The notes under the pieces were generated by a model. The model did no database searches and was not told the origin of the DNA. It saw nothing but the letters and a program-made list of their open reading frames with translations. A stretch of DNA of 48,162 bases. It comes from Prevotella sp. UBA2711. GTDB taxonomy: Bacteria; Bacteroidota; Bacteroidia; Bacteroidales; Bacteroidaceae. The position numbers were made by a program, and so were the translations under genes. This document shows, one piece after another, positions 47,954-48,162 of this stretch. Positions within the stretch are counted from its first letter, which is position 1. The number at the start of each line of letters is the position of its first letter. The stretch is taken from positions 252-48,413 of the forward strand of contig DEKX01000033.1 in NCBI GenBank assembly GCA_002354095.1, in the 5' to 3' direction.

Positions 47954-48162
47954 ATGGCAAACTATTATAGCGATCATCCTGAGATCGGGTTCTACTTGAA
48001 CCATCCCCTTATGGCTCGTATCGTTGAGCTGAAAGAAAAGGGTTTCGCTGATGCGAAAGAATATGACTATGCTCCCGTTGACTTGGGCGATGCCATCGAG
48101 AACTACAAGCAGATTCTCGACATCACCGGCGACGTGGCTGCCAACATCATCGAGCCAAACTC
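47954..48162 (+). CDS. Acyl-CoA dehydrogenase, N-terminal part (cut by window end)
   Basis: The first 69 codons: MANYYSDHPEIGFYLNHPLM and onward, with LGDAIENYKQILDITGDVAA near the end. It matches the start of the Bacteroidota acyl-CoA dehydrogenases that accompany etfBA. It starts 2 bp after the etfA stop, consistent with one operon. The catalytic region is outside the window. Confidence 0.85.
   Translation, partial: MANYYSDHPEIGFYLNHPLMARIVELKEKGFADAKEYDYAPVDLGDAIENYKQILDITGDVAANIIEPN

Overview
The window is chromosomal DNA from a member of the Bacteroidota, most likely a plant-polysaccharide-degrading Prevotella/Xylanibacter-type bacterium of the gut or rumen. Three things point there. 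About twenty intergenic regions carry the Bacteroidota sigma-factor -7 element TAnnTTTG. The conserved gene order surE / parA-parB-DUF5683-mltD-rel is present, as is rsfS-ftsH-cdsA. Secreted plant-cell-wall enzymes (GH5, GH26, GH2, CE8 and a feruloyl-esterase-like protein) are scattered among the housekeeping genes.

Left end (1-568): a truncated membrane-protein gene and three helically spaced ACGCCAA repeats abut the 3' end of a tRNA-Gln gene, as expected for the end of an integrated element. 0.7-6.7 kb: a secreted cyclophilin; a 40-codon remnant of glutathione peroxidase that still has a promoter; then rsfS-ftsH-cdsA followed by a GH5 glucanase and a cytidylate-kinase-like protein. 6.7-10.7 kb, minus strand: surE-lpxB-purine permease-DUF5020. 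10.8-17.9 kb, plus strand: parA-parB-DUF5683-lytic transglycosylase-rel, with a pectinesterase appended. 17.9-22.5 kb: a MerR regulator and a GH26/GH2 hemicellulase pair. 22.6-28.3 kb: alaS, a HerA-like ATPase (DUF853), and a thioredoxin-esterase fusion on the other strand.

28.4-32.3 kb is the most unusual part. It is a compact minus-strand accessory island: a structured leader with attenuator-like alternative pairings, a 155-aa hypothetical protein, a VapE-type ATPase, a 59-aa helix-turn-helix protein, an HU-like protein, a 33-aa 'smalltalk'-type membrane peptide, and a T7-lysozyme-like amidase overlapping that peptide gene. Between vapE and the HU gene lie three phased direct-repeat arrays and a perfect hairpin. 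This looks like a replication/lysis-type module (phage-satellite-like or a domesticated remnant), but no integrase is visible.

32.4-36 kb: DUF3244 secreted protein, TPR membrane regulator, a 54-aa leaderless-type sORF whose 3' end overlaps the terminator of a convergent candidate small RNA, and an M15 peptidase. 36-46 kb: mostly housekeeping genes on the minus strand (YpfJ metallopeptidase, a second cytidylate-kinase-like gene, PPTase, rmuC, a RecD-like helicase, cls, dnaG), with DUF3822-rsmD on the plus strand. The right end has etfB-etfA and the start of an acyl-CoA dehydrogenase gene.

A window-wide theme is short degenerate tandem repeats with a strict 7- or 8-bp period. They occur between genes and also, in 42-bp in-frame blocks, inside lpxB and cls. 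All functional calls come from reading the sequence; no database search was run.
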